Shown here: positions 54,901 through 63,593 of the stretch, one piece after another
How the letters are laid out: the number at the start of each line of letters is the position of its first letter
Position numbering within the stretch: the stretch's first letter is position 1
Origin: Tenebrio molitor
Taxonomy: Eukaryota > Arthropoda > Insecta > Coleoptera > Tenebrionidae
Length of the DNA: 64,000 nucleotides
Reading direction: 5' to 3'
NCBI RefSeq assembly: GCF_963966145.1
Contig: NC_091049.1
Location: 23,498,001-23,562,000 of the forward strand
The notes under the pieces: model-generated
Databases searched by the model: none
The model's input: only the letters and a program-made list of their open reading frames with translations
Told to the model about the DNA's origin: nothing
Translations under genes and position numbers: made by a program

Positions 54901-57900
54901 CTAGATCGTGTCCCACCATTCAAACCTTGTGCAAATGCCTTTTTTTTCTCTCTTGTTGTGTTTCAAGGTCGCGTCAAGGTCGCGCCAAGTCTTAGTATAA
55001 CTAAAGGGTAAGGAAAATTTTCATTTGCACATGGTTTGACCGGTGGGAAACGATGTAGGAGGACGTCCTGAGGCTGTCTAGCCAGAAAAAACGCGAAAAT
55101 TCCAGAAGTAGTTAAAGTGAACAATTACCCAAGATAATATGACAATAAGCAATAATTTACCTGCAACAAGATCCTCAATGATGAGTTTCTTGCATAATTT
55201 ACATGCCCGTTTGCAGTCCTTTTGAGATAACTCACTTGCTGTAATAAATGTAAGCGTAATTTTTTTTACAATAGAGTAGTTTTCAGTGGAGTACACAATA
55301 TGCAATTTTTTGTAAAAATAGTGCTTAACAATCACTTACTATGGTGGTATGTGTCAGTATAACCCCAAATGCACTTGCAGTTTGGATCTTCACATAATTC
55401 TACGTTCATAGTTTTCTTTTTGGGCTCCGTTAGACGTTCCATTTTATATTCGCGGTTCAAAATGTTACATAAATAATTGTTTTCGTCTGTTTCAGATGGA
55501 TTTACCTTGTAGCTAACTAAATACAGATTTATTAGAAATGAAAGTTGCTATTAACTTTATATTTCCACATTTTTATAAGAAAAACAACACAATTAATAAG
55601 AAATAAGATAGAAAACGTATTTATAAAAGCGAATTATACAGGGTATTTCACGAGTGATAATGAGCCCGATGGAATTGAAAATACAACCCACAATACATTT
55701 GCAAAGATTAACGTGTTTTTTGATTTAGAAAAGTTAAAACAGACTTAGCTATGAAGTTTTTTTCAATACGATATTGAAAATAACTACGTTAAGTTTGGAA
55801 ATGTATTGTGGGTTGCATTTTTATTTCCGCCGGACCCGGTATTATAATTAAAACAGTGATTTAGAAGACCGGAGTGGACTAGTACTTACAATTTAAAATA
55901 TTGTTCTCTCATAGGTATCTTTCTTTTCTCATAGTGTTTTATTGTATAAGATAACAATTTTCCATTATCTTGTAAAAAAAAATAAAATAAACAAATTTAC
56001 CTATGTCAGACGTAGGACATTCGTGTAAATCTATCCCCCAGTATCCGAGCATACTGTTATCTGTTTTTGTTTTAAAAAAACTCAACTTTTTTGTACCAGG
56101 TTCTGTTTCAATATGATAGACTTGCCAAGAATTTAAAAAACTTGGGTAATTTGTGGAAATGTAAACTCGGTTCAATTCTGGAATTGCCAGAAGACATTTT
56201 TCACACAACGATAGGTACAACAAGAAACAAGAGCTTCCAGTATGGGGGAGTTTTAACGTTGTATGTTTTCCATGCGTAACTGTTTCCGACATCATAAATT
56301 GATCTGAAAAATAATGATTTAATACATTAACTAACCAAATAACGCTCGCTCAAATCACTGCCTTCGTATTTGAATACTCACAATTGTGTATTTTCCAAAA
56401 GATGTCATTCTTAGTTTTAACAATAATTTGGTGTGGGTGAAATCCATCCTCTCGCTTAATTACTTTATTATTCAACAAGTAAAATAAGCTGTTATTTCTT
56501 ATTAAAAACGAAATGTGATTCCATCCTTTTTTTTGTACCTTTATATAGTTTTCGAATAATTTCTGGTCGTCACTGATAATCATTTCCACTTTCTCTGGTG
56601 AATGTAGCGAAAATGAAACAGACTGGACGGGAGTAAATCTTTTGTAATTTGTTTTAATTACTTCGAAATCTAGAGCAGAAACAAATGGTAAAGAATATTT
56701 GGTTTAAATTGTTAACTTTTTTTTTAGAGTCTCACTATTTTATTTATAAATTATACAGGGTGATTTACGAGGAATAATGAGCCCGATTGAATAGAAAATG
56801 CAACCCGCAATTCATCAGGAGAAAAACCCGGACATTTACCGCTTCGATGTCCGGCCTTTTGTTCCAATGTATTGTGGGTTGCATTTTCTATTCCATCGGG
56901 ATCATTATTCCTCGTAAATTATCCTGTATAATTGATAAATATGGCACACAGTTTCAACCAATTTGCAGAATTAAATATAACAGGTTTTTCAATATTTGTT
57001 CTTTGTTAAGGATATTATATATTTTATCGACTACCATAGCGAAAATACAATTTTCTTGGACTGATTCAAAGAAGGTAAGTGTCACTTGTCTATCTAGGCA
57101 GGTAATGTACTTTTTGTACTCATAGCCTCAAAATCGGTATTTCCCGGTTGTTCTCGGAGTGCGGAAACAACGATTTCAATTAATTCAATTAATTAATTTC
57201 ACTTTCCGCATACGTTAGGTAAATAACTATTACCTGACTCCGACTATACCTACTTACTTGCAAATATTTTGAAGTGTAATAAAAAAGGCATAAATTCCAT
57301 TCTCTATTTATAATAGTTATTTACTTTCTAAAATATAAATCTACAGCTTCTGAAGTAAACAAAAAGATTTACATTCGTAAGTAGCAGTGAGTGGTAGTCG
57401 ATAAAATCTTGTATGCAACACGGCAGTAAAGTGTCTATCGAACTCATTTGCTCGGCTCCGCCTCGTCTCGCAATCTGCTCGTTCGATAAAGTGTCACTTT
57501 ACCGCCTTGTTACATAAATAGCTGTTATTTCAATACTTTAATACCCCAACAAAATATTTCATAATTTCTGTATACTATTTTATATTAAATATAAATATAA
57601 CAATGCCTAAAATAGTAGATAATATGATCATTAGAAGAAGTAGAAGAAGATTTGATATAATAACTAAATATCATAATATTTCCCTAAAAATTAAATTAAA
57701 TTGTTTTGCTCCCTTGAAAAGTTTAGATACATACAGGGTGTCTTAAAATTATCGTAGTCCGAGTTTGGGGCTTAGTAGGGGATATCCTGTTGACCAAGTA
57801 AAAATGTTAAAAAAAAAATTGCTGTCACTTTGAAAAAATATCAAAGTTGCCAATATTTGTTCAAAAGTACCTGATTAATATTCTAGCTATGTTGTACTTG

Positions 57901-59072
57901 CCTTTTGAACAAAAATTGGAAAAATAAAACTTATTTTTTCGAGATAAAGCTGTTTTTTCAAGAAATGTCTTTTCATTTATATTTTAATATTTTACATAAT
58001 CATCCTCATCATATTTCAAAATGAATGTCAACCATTTATATATTTTATTTGAAGAAAACAGAAAACATATGAAAAGTTTGAACCTTCAGATCCATATGTC
58101 TTTGTAAAGACCCCCCCCCCCCCTATATTTTTTATTTTATTTTTTCGAGATTCCTGAGATTTTTCTACAAGACCCCCGACTTGGAATACGTTAATTTTGC
58201 GACACCCTGTATAATATCCGACTATACAGGTGTCCCAAAAATGGCGTACAAACTACTTACTACCTTATCGAGGATGTTTAAATGTACATGAAAAAAATAT
58301 GGAAAGAATGTTTCCGACAAAAAAATAAATTATTTTTATTATTATTATTAACGGTAATACAATGTAAACAAAGGTATATTCGTACATTATTACCTTGAAA
58401 TGTTACCGTAGTGGATTTAAAATAATTTTTTCGATTTTAAAGCTTCTAAATTCTCTATTATGCAAGATTAGATATTGGTAGTGAGTGATCTTGTACTTTG
58501 TGATAATATGTACGATAGAGGTAGCTGTCATAACAATTTCATACAGATATTTCAAAATAATTGACCTGTTAAGTGCCACTTTCAAAGACCGCCAAATTAG
58601 CAAATAAATTCAATAGAATTTTTTTAACATTTTTCTGACGTTTACGGTAATTCTACACCGTAGTGCACCGTTAGTACGCCAATTTTGGAACACCTGTACT
58701 TTTATGCGAGTATTTTTAATTTTCATTTTCATTTACATTTTACTTATTTTAACGTGCCATCAAAATACACTTTTCTAAATTTCTTACAACAAATAATAAA
58801 AAGTACTTACTTTCCCATCGTTTATCCGTTACAGATCCTAATAGAGACTTACTTCCGTCTGTCAAAATCCAGTTGTCGTAACTCCAGTCTTCTCCATTTA
58901 ATAAACTTAATGATTTTATCGAGTTCTCAATAAATGGCGGGGATATAAACGTAGGTAATGTTACCTCTTTTGTAATGCACAAAATTTTGTTTATTTTTCG
59001 CAAAGTAACGATATCGCTAAGTGAGTTTGCGGCTCCTATCAATAGTAAAAGATACAGTCCTGTCTTTTCCAT
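42067..59072 (-). CDS. receptor PTP-like pseudophosphatase, copy 2 (intact frame)
   Basis: Seventeen exons: 58811-59072, 56382-56669, 56001-56303, 55340-55516, 55161-55238, 46168-46460, 46030-46117, 45897-45973, 43766-43900, 43444-43712, 43256-43391, 42993-43203, 42813-42940, 42587-42724, 42391-42536, 42198-42333, 42067-42144. Lengths sum to 2943 nt, giving 980 codons plus stop, with every splice phase consistent. Layout: signal peptide 1-20, ectodomain to about 380, membrane helix about 383-405, D1 about 480-725, D2 about 740-980. D1 signature IHSGFGVNRTG puts Ser656 where the catalytic Cys should be; D2 signature ACSDGVTACG keeps Cys909 but has Ala915 for the Arg. It probably binds rather than dephosphorylates phosphotyrosine. 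Polyadenylation signal at 41961-41966. Confidence 0.88.
42993..46117 (-). CDS. copy 2 D1 PTP domain, exons 7-12
   Basis: Same landmarks as copy 1 D1 but with QGP intact (TYICCQGPKFYTIKDFWRLI). WPD loop is RWDSDTT, signature IHSGFGVNRTG and Q-loop NKMEHYLLAHLIVLE. Exon 10 is 6 nt longer than in copy 1 (SVVPILIHSG against SVVLIHSG). The 830-bp foldback element lies in the intron between exons 8 and 9. The 52-bp intron between exons 12 and 13 is read through as an apparent open frame but joins cleanly as TPTYVDGYKK. Confidence 0.88.
44565..45394. mobile_element. foldback-type element, 9-bp TSD
   Basis: 830 bp flanked by AGATTTTAC at 44556-44564 and 45395-45403; unit 1 has a single copy (near 21450). 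Both ends are built from many short repeats: the left end from TGCTCGAAA-type units, the right end from TTCGAGCAA-type units in inverse orientation. Inverted termini made of short direct repeats and a 9-bp duplication are the marks of Drosophila foldback elements. No coding sequence in the middle. Confidence 0.88.
45897..45973 (-). CDS. copy 2 exon 8
   Basis: 77-nt exon encoding DASRVILRPLEGMGTDDYIN; acceptor ATATTTTCAG, donor GTAAGAAC. Differs from copy 1 at about 5 positions. Confidence 0.88.
46168..46460 (-). CDS. copy 2 exon 6: membrane helix and juxtamembrane
   Basis: Membrane helix ALIVITVLIVTLFLFVTLVG followed by YVYYYKRYRQKN. One residue longer than copy 1 because of an extra GTTACAATT/GTAATT-type difference. 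Phase 1 in, phase 0 out, as in copy 1. Confidence 0.9.
46570..46745. mobile_element. mariner-type MITE (TCGGGTGTTTTT), unit 2
   Basis: Orthologous position to 22653-22828. The left TA has become CA. Shared by both units, hence older than the duplication. Confidence 0.82.
46997..47111 (-). repeat. copia 3' LTR
   Basis: 115 bp; differs from the 5' LTR at one position (ATAACATGATT against ATAACTTGATT). Confidence 0.95.
47143..48739 (-). pseudogene. copia reverse transcriptase and RNase H
   Basis: From 48739: NAEYEALKRNQTWIIVDRPQ, RWVLRTKFKKDGSVDRRKAR, FNETFALVARLRSVRLFMAI and LQVHQLDFTSAYLN are the copia RT N-half. Near 48230 the frame changes and the LYGLKQA-type block is missing, which points to an internal deletion. 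Then DPCVYINKEDGKI, VIYVDDLMVASDN (catalytic YVDD), SKYIKETLSRFNMENCKGV and GSLMYLAVSTRPDI. RNase H follows with YADADWGASIDDRRSYTGYV, STEAEYMALSESTKEAIHLR and NRTKHVDIRHHFI, ending at 47143. Well conserved but interrupted. Confidence 0.92.
48740..49575 (-). pseudogene. copia integrase core and C-terminus
   Basis: Continues the gag-protease frame through stop codons at 49576-49578 (TGA), 49450-49452 (TAG), 49066-49068 (TAA) and 48994-48996 (TGA). Readable blocks: WCEVYFMKKKSEVIEKFKEY, TVRSDNGT with the second catalytic Asp, VEYTPQQNGVAERKNRSLVE with the final Glu, and the GKFDSRSKKCIFIGYSV motif. A frameshift lies at a run of seven C at about 48761. At least three of the stops could be C-to-T changes. 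Confidence 0.88.
49576..51060 (-). CDS. copia gag, protease and start of integrase
   Basis: 494-codon open frame from ATG at 51060. Residues 1-200 are the copia-type gag (KENFDTWKIQIEALL, TSKDIWNKLHSVY). A CCHC zinc knuckle CHTCGKIGHMAKDC lies at about 226-239, the aspartic protease motif CLDSGASSHMC at about 275-285, the pre-integrase HERFGHLNEKDL with CETCVKGK near 400-450, and the integrase start ELVHTDVCGPMRV near 470. Stops at a TGA after FVTFIDDKS that replaces an Arg codon. In an intact element gag and pol are one frame, so this is the front half of a single polyprotein. Confidence 0.92.
   Translation of the reverse strand: MSYTSVKIEPLGKENFDTWKIQIEALLIKNDSWKYVNGTIPKPKEPPEAVTTWESNDAKARSDLILTICPSELKQIKNCPTSKDIWNKLHSVYQSQGPARKAMLLKTLILLKMKNGEDMRDHIRNFFDVVDKLEEMELCIINDLLAILLLYSIPDEYETFRIAIETQEKLPQLEALKIKLLEEYEARKRNSKENVSDAMFINKNPCRSSQPKKSEDSKTQRFKFACHTCGKIGHMAKDCRSKLFKPKNPKTKPTESTRKAEVVMKLHVEHDKRWCLDSGASSHMCSEKAKFQEMKTPKVQTLNLANSCSTKIVGSGTVQLSVEENLTVRLDETLYVPDLRSNLLSVAKMTEHGFEVIFRRNEAIVTNPDTGENLIVARRDKDMYYIVELSEESRVSQISMSLQEWHERFGHLNEKDLKNIIRKQKVDGIDIKADEALPVCETCVKGKQTWKPFTRSVSQSTELLELVHTDVCGPMRVNSLAGSRYFVTFIDDKS
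51138..51156 (-). promoter_or_regulatory. copia primer binding site (half tRNA-iMet)
   Basis: On the minus strand GGTTATGGACCCACTGCGC directly follows the 5' LTR. It pairs with the anticodon-arm side of initiator tRNA-Met, the internal priming used by copia. Confidence 0.8.
51157..51271 (-). repeat. copia 5' LTR
   Basis: 115 bp; a short LTR even for copia-type elements. Confidence 0.95.
52036..52142. repeat. foldback repeat around ACGAGTATAGCGAGTG
   Basis: AACTAGTTTGTAAATGAAGGCGATTAATAATC on the left pairs with GATTATTAATCGCCCATTAACAAACGAGTT on the right. One of several fold-backs in the window with a CGAG...GAGTG centre. Confidence 0.6.
52373..52633 (+). repeat. SINE-like repeat with tRNA-type B box
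   Basis: Contains GGGTTCGATTCC at 52489-52500, which fits the pol III B box of tRNA-derived SINEs, followed by an A-rich run. A 55-bp sequence (GAGTTGGTCATCA...CTAGACTGTG) is present on both sides, so the unit may be tandemly repeated. Not a tRNA gene: no acceptor stem or anticodon arm could be folded. Confidence 0.5.
52634..53359 (+). pseudogene. R2/R4-group element, 3' fragment (copy C)
   Basis: Begins at the AACAGACCAGACATTATTAT endonuclease motif, has a stop in NKQ, and ends with the same GCCGGGTGGAGGTGGGATAC 3' end as copy B. Directly after it come four AAT units, the kind of TAA-repeat target known for Dong/R4 elements. A small element at 52762-53001 interrupts it. Confidence 0.75.
52762..53001. 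mobile_element. short MITE in R4-like copy C
   Basis: 240 bp with TIR ATAAACTAGGCAAAAATGAA continuing TAGGGAATT. Copies A and B lack it. The target duplication is hard to separate from the AT-rich TIR start. Confidence 0.8.
53360..53700. other. unit 2 specific filler
   Basis: Sequence with no partner in unit 1, between R4-like copy C and the resumed duplication. No gene or named repeat; a TAATGAGGTCCATTAATACACTA hairpin lies at 53632-53655. Confidence 0.4.
53968..54749. mobile_element. mariner-type MITE (CAGGGTATTTTTGAAAT)
   Basis: 782 bp, TA flanks at 53966-53967 and 54750-54751, long TIRs (TTTTGAAATGCGGGCAGAAA and beyond). Unit 1 has GCATTGTATAGAGTG uninterrupted near 23575. A second palindrome around TATCATGTTTTATAAAATGT suggests another nested element in the centre. 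Confidence 0.88.
54830..55129. mobile_element. palindromic MITE, 8-bp TSD (copy 2)
   Basis: Exactly 300 bp, GGTAATGGTTCAC at one end and GTGAACAATTACC at the other. Flanked by CAAGATAA at 54822-54829 and 55130-55137; unit 1 carries one CAAGATAA (near 23655). Same family as 640-935. Located in intron 5 close to exon 5. Confidence 0.93.
55161..56669 (-). CDS. copy 2 extracellular domain, exons 2-5
   Basis: Exons 56382-56669, 56001-56303, 55340-55516 and 55161-55238. Same modules as copy 1: FHPHQIIVKTKNDIFWKIHN, then CFLLYLSLCEKCLLAIPELN, and the Cys-rich CEDPNCKCIWGY and CKRACKLCKKLIIEDL linker. Several candidate N-glycosylation sites (NNS and similar). Domain type not recognised with confidence. 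Confidence 0.86.
55639..55844. mobile_element. MITE in intron 3, unit 2
   Basis: Partner of 24187-24392 and nearly identical to it. Confidence 0.7.
56756..56926. mobile_element. mariner-type MITE (CAGGGTGATTTACGAGG)
   Basis: 171 bp, TA at 56754-56755 and 56927-56928. Unit 1 has AAATTATATAATTGATAAAT near 25295, the empty site. Arms pair over about 70 bp. Confidence 0.92.
57734..58209. mobile_element. mariner-type MITE (CAGGGTGTC), unit 2
   Basis: 476 bp, TA flanks. The unit 1 partner (32903-35333) carries a solo LTR. Confidence 0.88.
58227..58696. mobile_element. mariner-type MITE (CAGGTGTCCCAAAAATGGCG)
   Basis: 470 bp with TIR CAGGTGTCCCAAAAATGGCG and its complement, TA flanks. Unit 1 has CCGACTATATTTTTTATGTG (near 35345) without it. 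Lies just 3' of exon 1 of copy 2. Confidence 0.9.
58811..59072 (-). CDS. copy 2 exon 1: signal peptide
   Basis: Starts MEKTGLYLLLLIGAANSLSD at 59072. Same length as copy 1 exon 1 and only a few substitutions. Donor GTAAGTACTT. Confidence 0.88.
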
Positions 59073-59227
59073 GCTACGTTAGCTAGAACAATATTCTTTC
59101 TGATCAAAGACAATTTCTATACTTATGGTAATCTATGGTGGCTAAAAATCATTGTAAATAAACGAATGCAGTACTTTGCAAATAACTCTGTTTTGTTAAA
59201 GAAATTACGTTTTATTTATATTTATGT

Positions 59228-60004
59228 CCGTTCGGGCGATTTTTGCCTACTTATGGACTAGTTTTTAGGGCGTAATTCAGTATATTATAGCCCCGGGCTG
59301 TAATAGTATATTAAAAGACAAGTTTCATAAGACCAGTCTTGAAGCACGAATTCAAGATTGAAAAACGAGTGGGTAGGCCACGAGTTATTTTAAAGAATGA
59401 GTGCTTCAAGGTCTTATGAAACTAGTTTTTTATATTATTTTTTGTAATTTGCCGTTTTGAAGCCGTTTTTAAACAAAAATGTTTACTTTCCTCGATTTAG
59501 GGATTTTTGTGGCGGTTGGTAATGTCTTAATTTTAAAAGTGAAAATTTGATCAAGTCTTCAAAGTCGCCTTTTGTTTTATCCAAATTCTGTCACAAAAAC
59601 GAATATGGAAGATAATCTTTCATGTACGCCCGCTGAAATACTTGAAATTGCCAAAAATACGGTCTCGAATTTGTTTCCTGATAAATCCTGATAAATGATT
59701 CTTTGCACATATTGTAATTTAAACTGACACGCATGACGGATCAAGTTATGCCAACCTAAAAATTTTCGTAAAATGTTCCGTGAAATAATGGCTATAAGGA
59801 CATCCCAGATGATGACGTCGCGTTCGTTAATATGTCTATTAGAGAATCAAAATGGAGGAAAATTACAAAAAAGTTTTTATGGTCCTTGTTTATGCCGTTA
59901 CTACAGTAATAACAATAACTGGCTTATTCCACCTTCCTGATTTTTGTGTCGTTATTTTAAAAGTGAATCTACCTAAATTATTATATAATTCAAAACTTCG
60001 ACCG
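59228..60004. mobile_element. Crypton-like insertion, unit 2 only
   Basis: 777 bp with no partner in unit 1 (TTTATATTTATGTTATGCCC at 35865 is continuous). Flanked by ATGT on both sides and without clear TIRs. It carries the first codons of a tyrosine-recombinase family protein (59605). Short direct repeats and no TIRs fit a Crypton-type integration better than a cut-and-paste DNA element, but this is inference. Confidence 0.5.
59605..59691 (+). pseudogene. tyrosine recombinase N-terminus (Crypton-type)
   Basis: MEDNLSCTPAEILEIAKNTV followed by SNLFPDKS and a stop. The LFPDKSR-type motif before the core-binding domain matches the family at 40086-40476 (LLPVKSR). Truncated. Confidence 0.4.
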
Positions 60005-60411
60005 ATGTTATGCCCTTTCAATAATTACCATTAAAGGTAATAACTAATAATAAATAATGAATCAATAACAGTTTATTTGTATTTTTTTTTGCCTGATTAA
60101 TAAATGGCATTGACTAAAATGAACTAATTTTATATTTCCTAATATAATTTTTGTAGGCTAATTATTTTGAGATCATTTTTCGACAAAGAAAATGTAACAT
60201 ACCTCAGCTAAAGCTCTACTGTAAAGTAACGAACACACTTTTTAACAGTAAAAGTAAAAATGTAAAAAGTAAGTGCGTACTCAATTATCTAATACCTGTA
60301 AGAGATAAATAATCATTTTTTTTATATTTCATTTTTACTATCTAATCTAATACAAGTCAACACGAACATCAAAGAATTATTACTAATGTATCTTAAAGAA
60401 AATATTTTTGG

Positions 60412-60620
60412 AGCAAAGGGTAAGTGTAAAAAGTTATCCTTTATTGCACGAAAGGGTTTTAAATACGACCGAGTTACGAGGGAGTATTTTAAAGGATGTG
60501 AGTGCAACAAAGGAATTTTTTACACGTATGTCTTACAACATTTTATCTACGATTGTGAGATCATCGCACAGTTTCAACATAAATTTGAATAAAATAATTA
60601 TCATTGATTCAATATTTTAT
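60412..60620. repeat. dispersed repeat GTGTAAAAAGTTATCC, unit 2
   Basis: Partner of 36285-36495; the rest is deleted in unit 2, joining directly to sequence that matches 37295. Confidence 0.75.
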
Positions 60621-60859
60621 ACAAAAGTTTATAATTGCATTTAAATTTCGTCAGGGTCGGAAAGTTATCTGAATCGGTCTGTAAGTACGAGTATATATTG
60701 GTACAGCGGCACCTTCTCGAATGATAATGTTAACAAATAGATACCAGAGTTGTGCAAATAATTAAAAAAAATAAGATTTGGTAAAGTCTATTTGAATAAA
60801 GATGATAGATAATATGTGTAAATTCAGAAAACGATTATTTTATTTAATAGGAAATAATA

Positions 60860-61910
60860 CAGCGTGTGATTGAAATGCGTTAGGAAAATTTAAACGGTGA
60901 TAGAACTCATCAAAACAAATTACTTTTGTATTTACCATTTTTTCGAAAATTCAAATTTATGCTCGATTTTATTTTCACCGTATTCCGTGTCATCGAGTCG
61001 TTTATGGATGGGACGGTGAAAGAACAACGGCTTCGTACGAAAAACGTTAACGCAAAAAAAGTAAGTACGGCAAAAACCCAGGCGGACAGGTCCTGCAAAA
61101 ACTTACGGACACAATTTAGTCACGTCCTTCACCTGCATGCGGTCGTGTTTACGATTTATTAGAAAGTGAATTTCCCGTAATTATCGTTAAAAATGGTGCA
61201 GTATACTAATCCGGAGTTAACAGGAAGCTTTATAAATGGTGATGCAACCAGGCGTTTGTATGTAGGTACAAGTTCCCTGTCCACGTACTATTTGTGAATG
61301 CTGAATTATGGTACTTTTAGTCCTGCCCTGTCCTGTTGACGAAGAAACGAATTACGAATTAACGCTTCCAGTTTTACAATTTGGAGAACGCTGCACGAAC
61401 AGGGATTACATCCTTATCATCTTCAACACGTCCAACACTTAAAATCAGAAGATCCACCACGTCGAATTGCATTTTGTCAATGGCTTCTTCAATATGTCGT
61501 AATTGACCAGTTTTATCGCCAGCTCGTTCACCGGACTTAAACCCTTGTGACTTTTTTTATGGGGCCATTTAAAACAGATTGTGTATGAGACTCCAGTTGA
61601 CACCCAGGCAATTCGATAAAATTCTGACATGTTGATGAGAACTCAAGCTTCTGTGGCTCAAAGGGCACACAAGAGCGTGCATCGATTACGGAGGGCGTCA
61701 TTTCGAACATTTAATTTAAAGGTTCGTGCCCTTGATCAAGTGTGGTGCCTAACTTCAATGTCACTCTCACTTACTACGAATAAAAAATTGGTTTTTGCTT
61801 GACTGTCTAAGTTTTTATCTTTATCTAAAAAATGGTAAATAGAAAAGTAATTTGTTTTGATGAGTTCTATCACCGTTTAAATTTTCTTAACGCATTTCAA
61901 TAACATACTG
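60860..61910 (+). mobile_element. mariner-family element, internally deleted
   Basis: 1051 bp with TIRs of about 90 bp (ATTGAAATGCGTTAGGAAAA, AACGGTGATAGAACTCATCA), TA at 60858-60859 and 61911-61912. Unit 1 has GGAAATAATATATCCGAAAT (near 37527) as the empty site. Contains a transposase relic. Confidence 0.9.
61380..61725 (+). pseudogene. mariner-family transposase relic
   Basis: RTLHEQGLHPYHLQHVQHLK, then PPRRIAFCQWLLQYV runs straight into a block with RSPDLNPCDFF-type sequence near 61530 and KQIVYETPVDT, so the catalytic middle has been deleted. C-terminus reads AHKSVHRLRRASFRTFNL. Same family as 15640-16150. Confidence 0.7.
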
Positions 61911-61984
61911 TATATCCGAAATCTAATAATCCGTTTAGCAAATTTAATAGTGGAATTTGGTACTTATTAGTTTTTGTAATAATA

Positions 61985-62432
61985 TTTTACCACCAAAATC
62001 AAAATAATAACAAAAGAAAAGAAGTGCGCATACTTGAAATACAAACATTATCAGATAGAAGAAAACCATGAAAATATCATAACAACAAGAAAACGGATCA
62101 TCAATCGCGTACGAGAAATAAAAGAAGAATAATAGCGCCGGGTTAGCTCAGAAGTGACATGTATAGGTAACAAAAAGGGATTTAGCAAATATTAAGAAGT
62201 TGAAAGAAAACAACTAATGAAAGAATGCAATTAAAAAATATAGAAGAAACATGGGCAAACGGCAAACTACATATTTTGAAAAAATCTATGGGGGAGGAAC
62301 TGGACAAGAGGAACATATGTATAACAGTACAGCAAGAGGCAGAAGAAAAAGAAATACAAGAACTATCAGATTACTTTACTGAAGAACAAATAATAAATGC
62401 CCTACCAAAACTAATAAACAAGAAGATACCTA
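61985..62432 (+). pseudogene. LINE ORF2 fragment (RTE-like), unit 2
   Basis: TKIKIITKEKKCAYLKYKHY, TRKRIINRVREIKEE, then after stops LDKRNICITVQQEAEEKEIQ and ELSDYFTEEQIINALPKLIN. The last block is the segment just ahead of the reverse transcriptase in RTE/Jockey proteins. Interrupted on the right by a MITE. Confidence 0.45.
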
Positions 62433-62681
62433 ACGGGTGACTATTAAAATTTTCACTTAGGGTTGGCTACGGATCATTCTTTGTTTTCCGCTGCACCTTA
62501 GGCACTAACTAGTTTGACATTTCAATAAATGTTTTTTCTCATTTATAGGTTATGTTTCAATTGTACTGGCTGACATTTGTCGTTCATTCTTGCGTGTGTA
62601 AATAAGTGTTTAAGTAAGTAACAGAAAAAATAAAAACTCGTTCAAAGCCAACTCCAAGTGAAAATTTTAGTACTCACCCGT
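62433..62681. mobile_element. mariner-type MITE (ACGGGTGACTATT family), copy 2
   Basis: 249 bp, TA flanks, same family as 10790-11024. Unit 1 lacks it (AACAAGAATGTACAATTCGC near 39070). Confidence 0.88.
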
Positions 62682-63069
62682 TATAATTCGCGGGAGACAA
62701 AAGGGGATGGGTGTAGAAGAGAACGCCCTCATTATGGGAAAAGAGAGTTAATATGCAGAGCAAGAGGTCCGCCCCACATCGACGAGAAATGAATTATTGG
62801 CTGAATAGAGTCGCGCCATGCACCAGCGCAATGGTTCGTCAGAGCTCTAACTGAATCTAATTTTTTATTTGATGACCACGCCCTTACTCAAACTCAGTTC
62901 CGTTAATTATTATAAGTTCCAGCATCCCACTTCCCGCAAAATTGAATGCGCTTTGATATGTGCATGTGTGACATAAAATACACAGTTTTGTATTTAGGTC
63001 GGCAGATCCTAGTTGACTTGTGACTCTTGCGTTAAATGCACTCATATATGTATTGAAAATTATTTTATT

Positions 63070-63350
63070 CTATAATTGATTCAAAAAATTGAAATTCACG
63101 CATAGTTATCTGTGCCTGAAGTGGGTCATTTTCTAACGTGTATTTTTTTTTGCATTGTTAGTAAGATCGAAACCATAGAAACCATACAAAACAGTGTGTG
63201 AAATGCAATTTCACGCATACGACTATTTCTGTTTTTCATTTCACGCACTGTTTTTTATTAGTTACCTAGCAACATGGTCACTGCATTGAAACTTCAGAGT
63301 TCCTTCAAAAATTTGAATTTTTAATTTCAATTTTTTGAATCAATTATAGA
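63070..63350. mobile_element. foldback MITE at unit 2 border
   Basis: CTATAATTGATTCAAAAAAT and its complement bound about 280 bp; arms include AATTGAAATT. It lies at the right edge of the duplication homology. Confidence 0.7.
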
Positions 63351-63369
63351 AAAAATATTGTTTATATTT

Positions 63370-63475
63370 CGTGCGCGAAGATGTTTTTGTGCATTCAAAG
63401 GCTTATACTGCCTCGACCTTCGTCTCGGCGTAAAAGACCTTTTCATGCACAAAAAACACTCTCTTCGCGCACTTA
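63370..63475. repeat. foldback repeat around CGCGCGAAGA
   Basis: TCGTGCGCGAAGATGTTTTTGTGCA on the left pairs with TGCACAAAAAACACTCTCTTCGCGCAC on the right. Confidence 0.6.
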
Positions 63476-63593
63476 ATATAAAAATAACTATTTTATACAA
63501 CTGACATTAAAAGTGACGTTTTTAGTGGAAGCTAATTTGATTAAAAATTGCTCTTTATAACTTACTGTGTTAATAGTTATTTAAGATATAAAA

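Larger units (their letters stand above)
41949..63073. repeat. tandem segmental duplication, unit 2
   Basis: Head-to-tail partner of 16649-39870. Unit 2 specific insertions: foldback element 44565-45394, MITE with copia 46963-51716, SINE-like and R4-like block 52010-53700, MITEs at 53968, 54830, 56756 and 58227, Crypton-like 59228-60004, mariner 60860-61910 and MITE 62433-62681. Confidence 0.9.
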
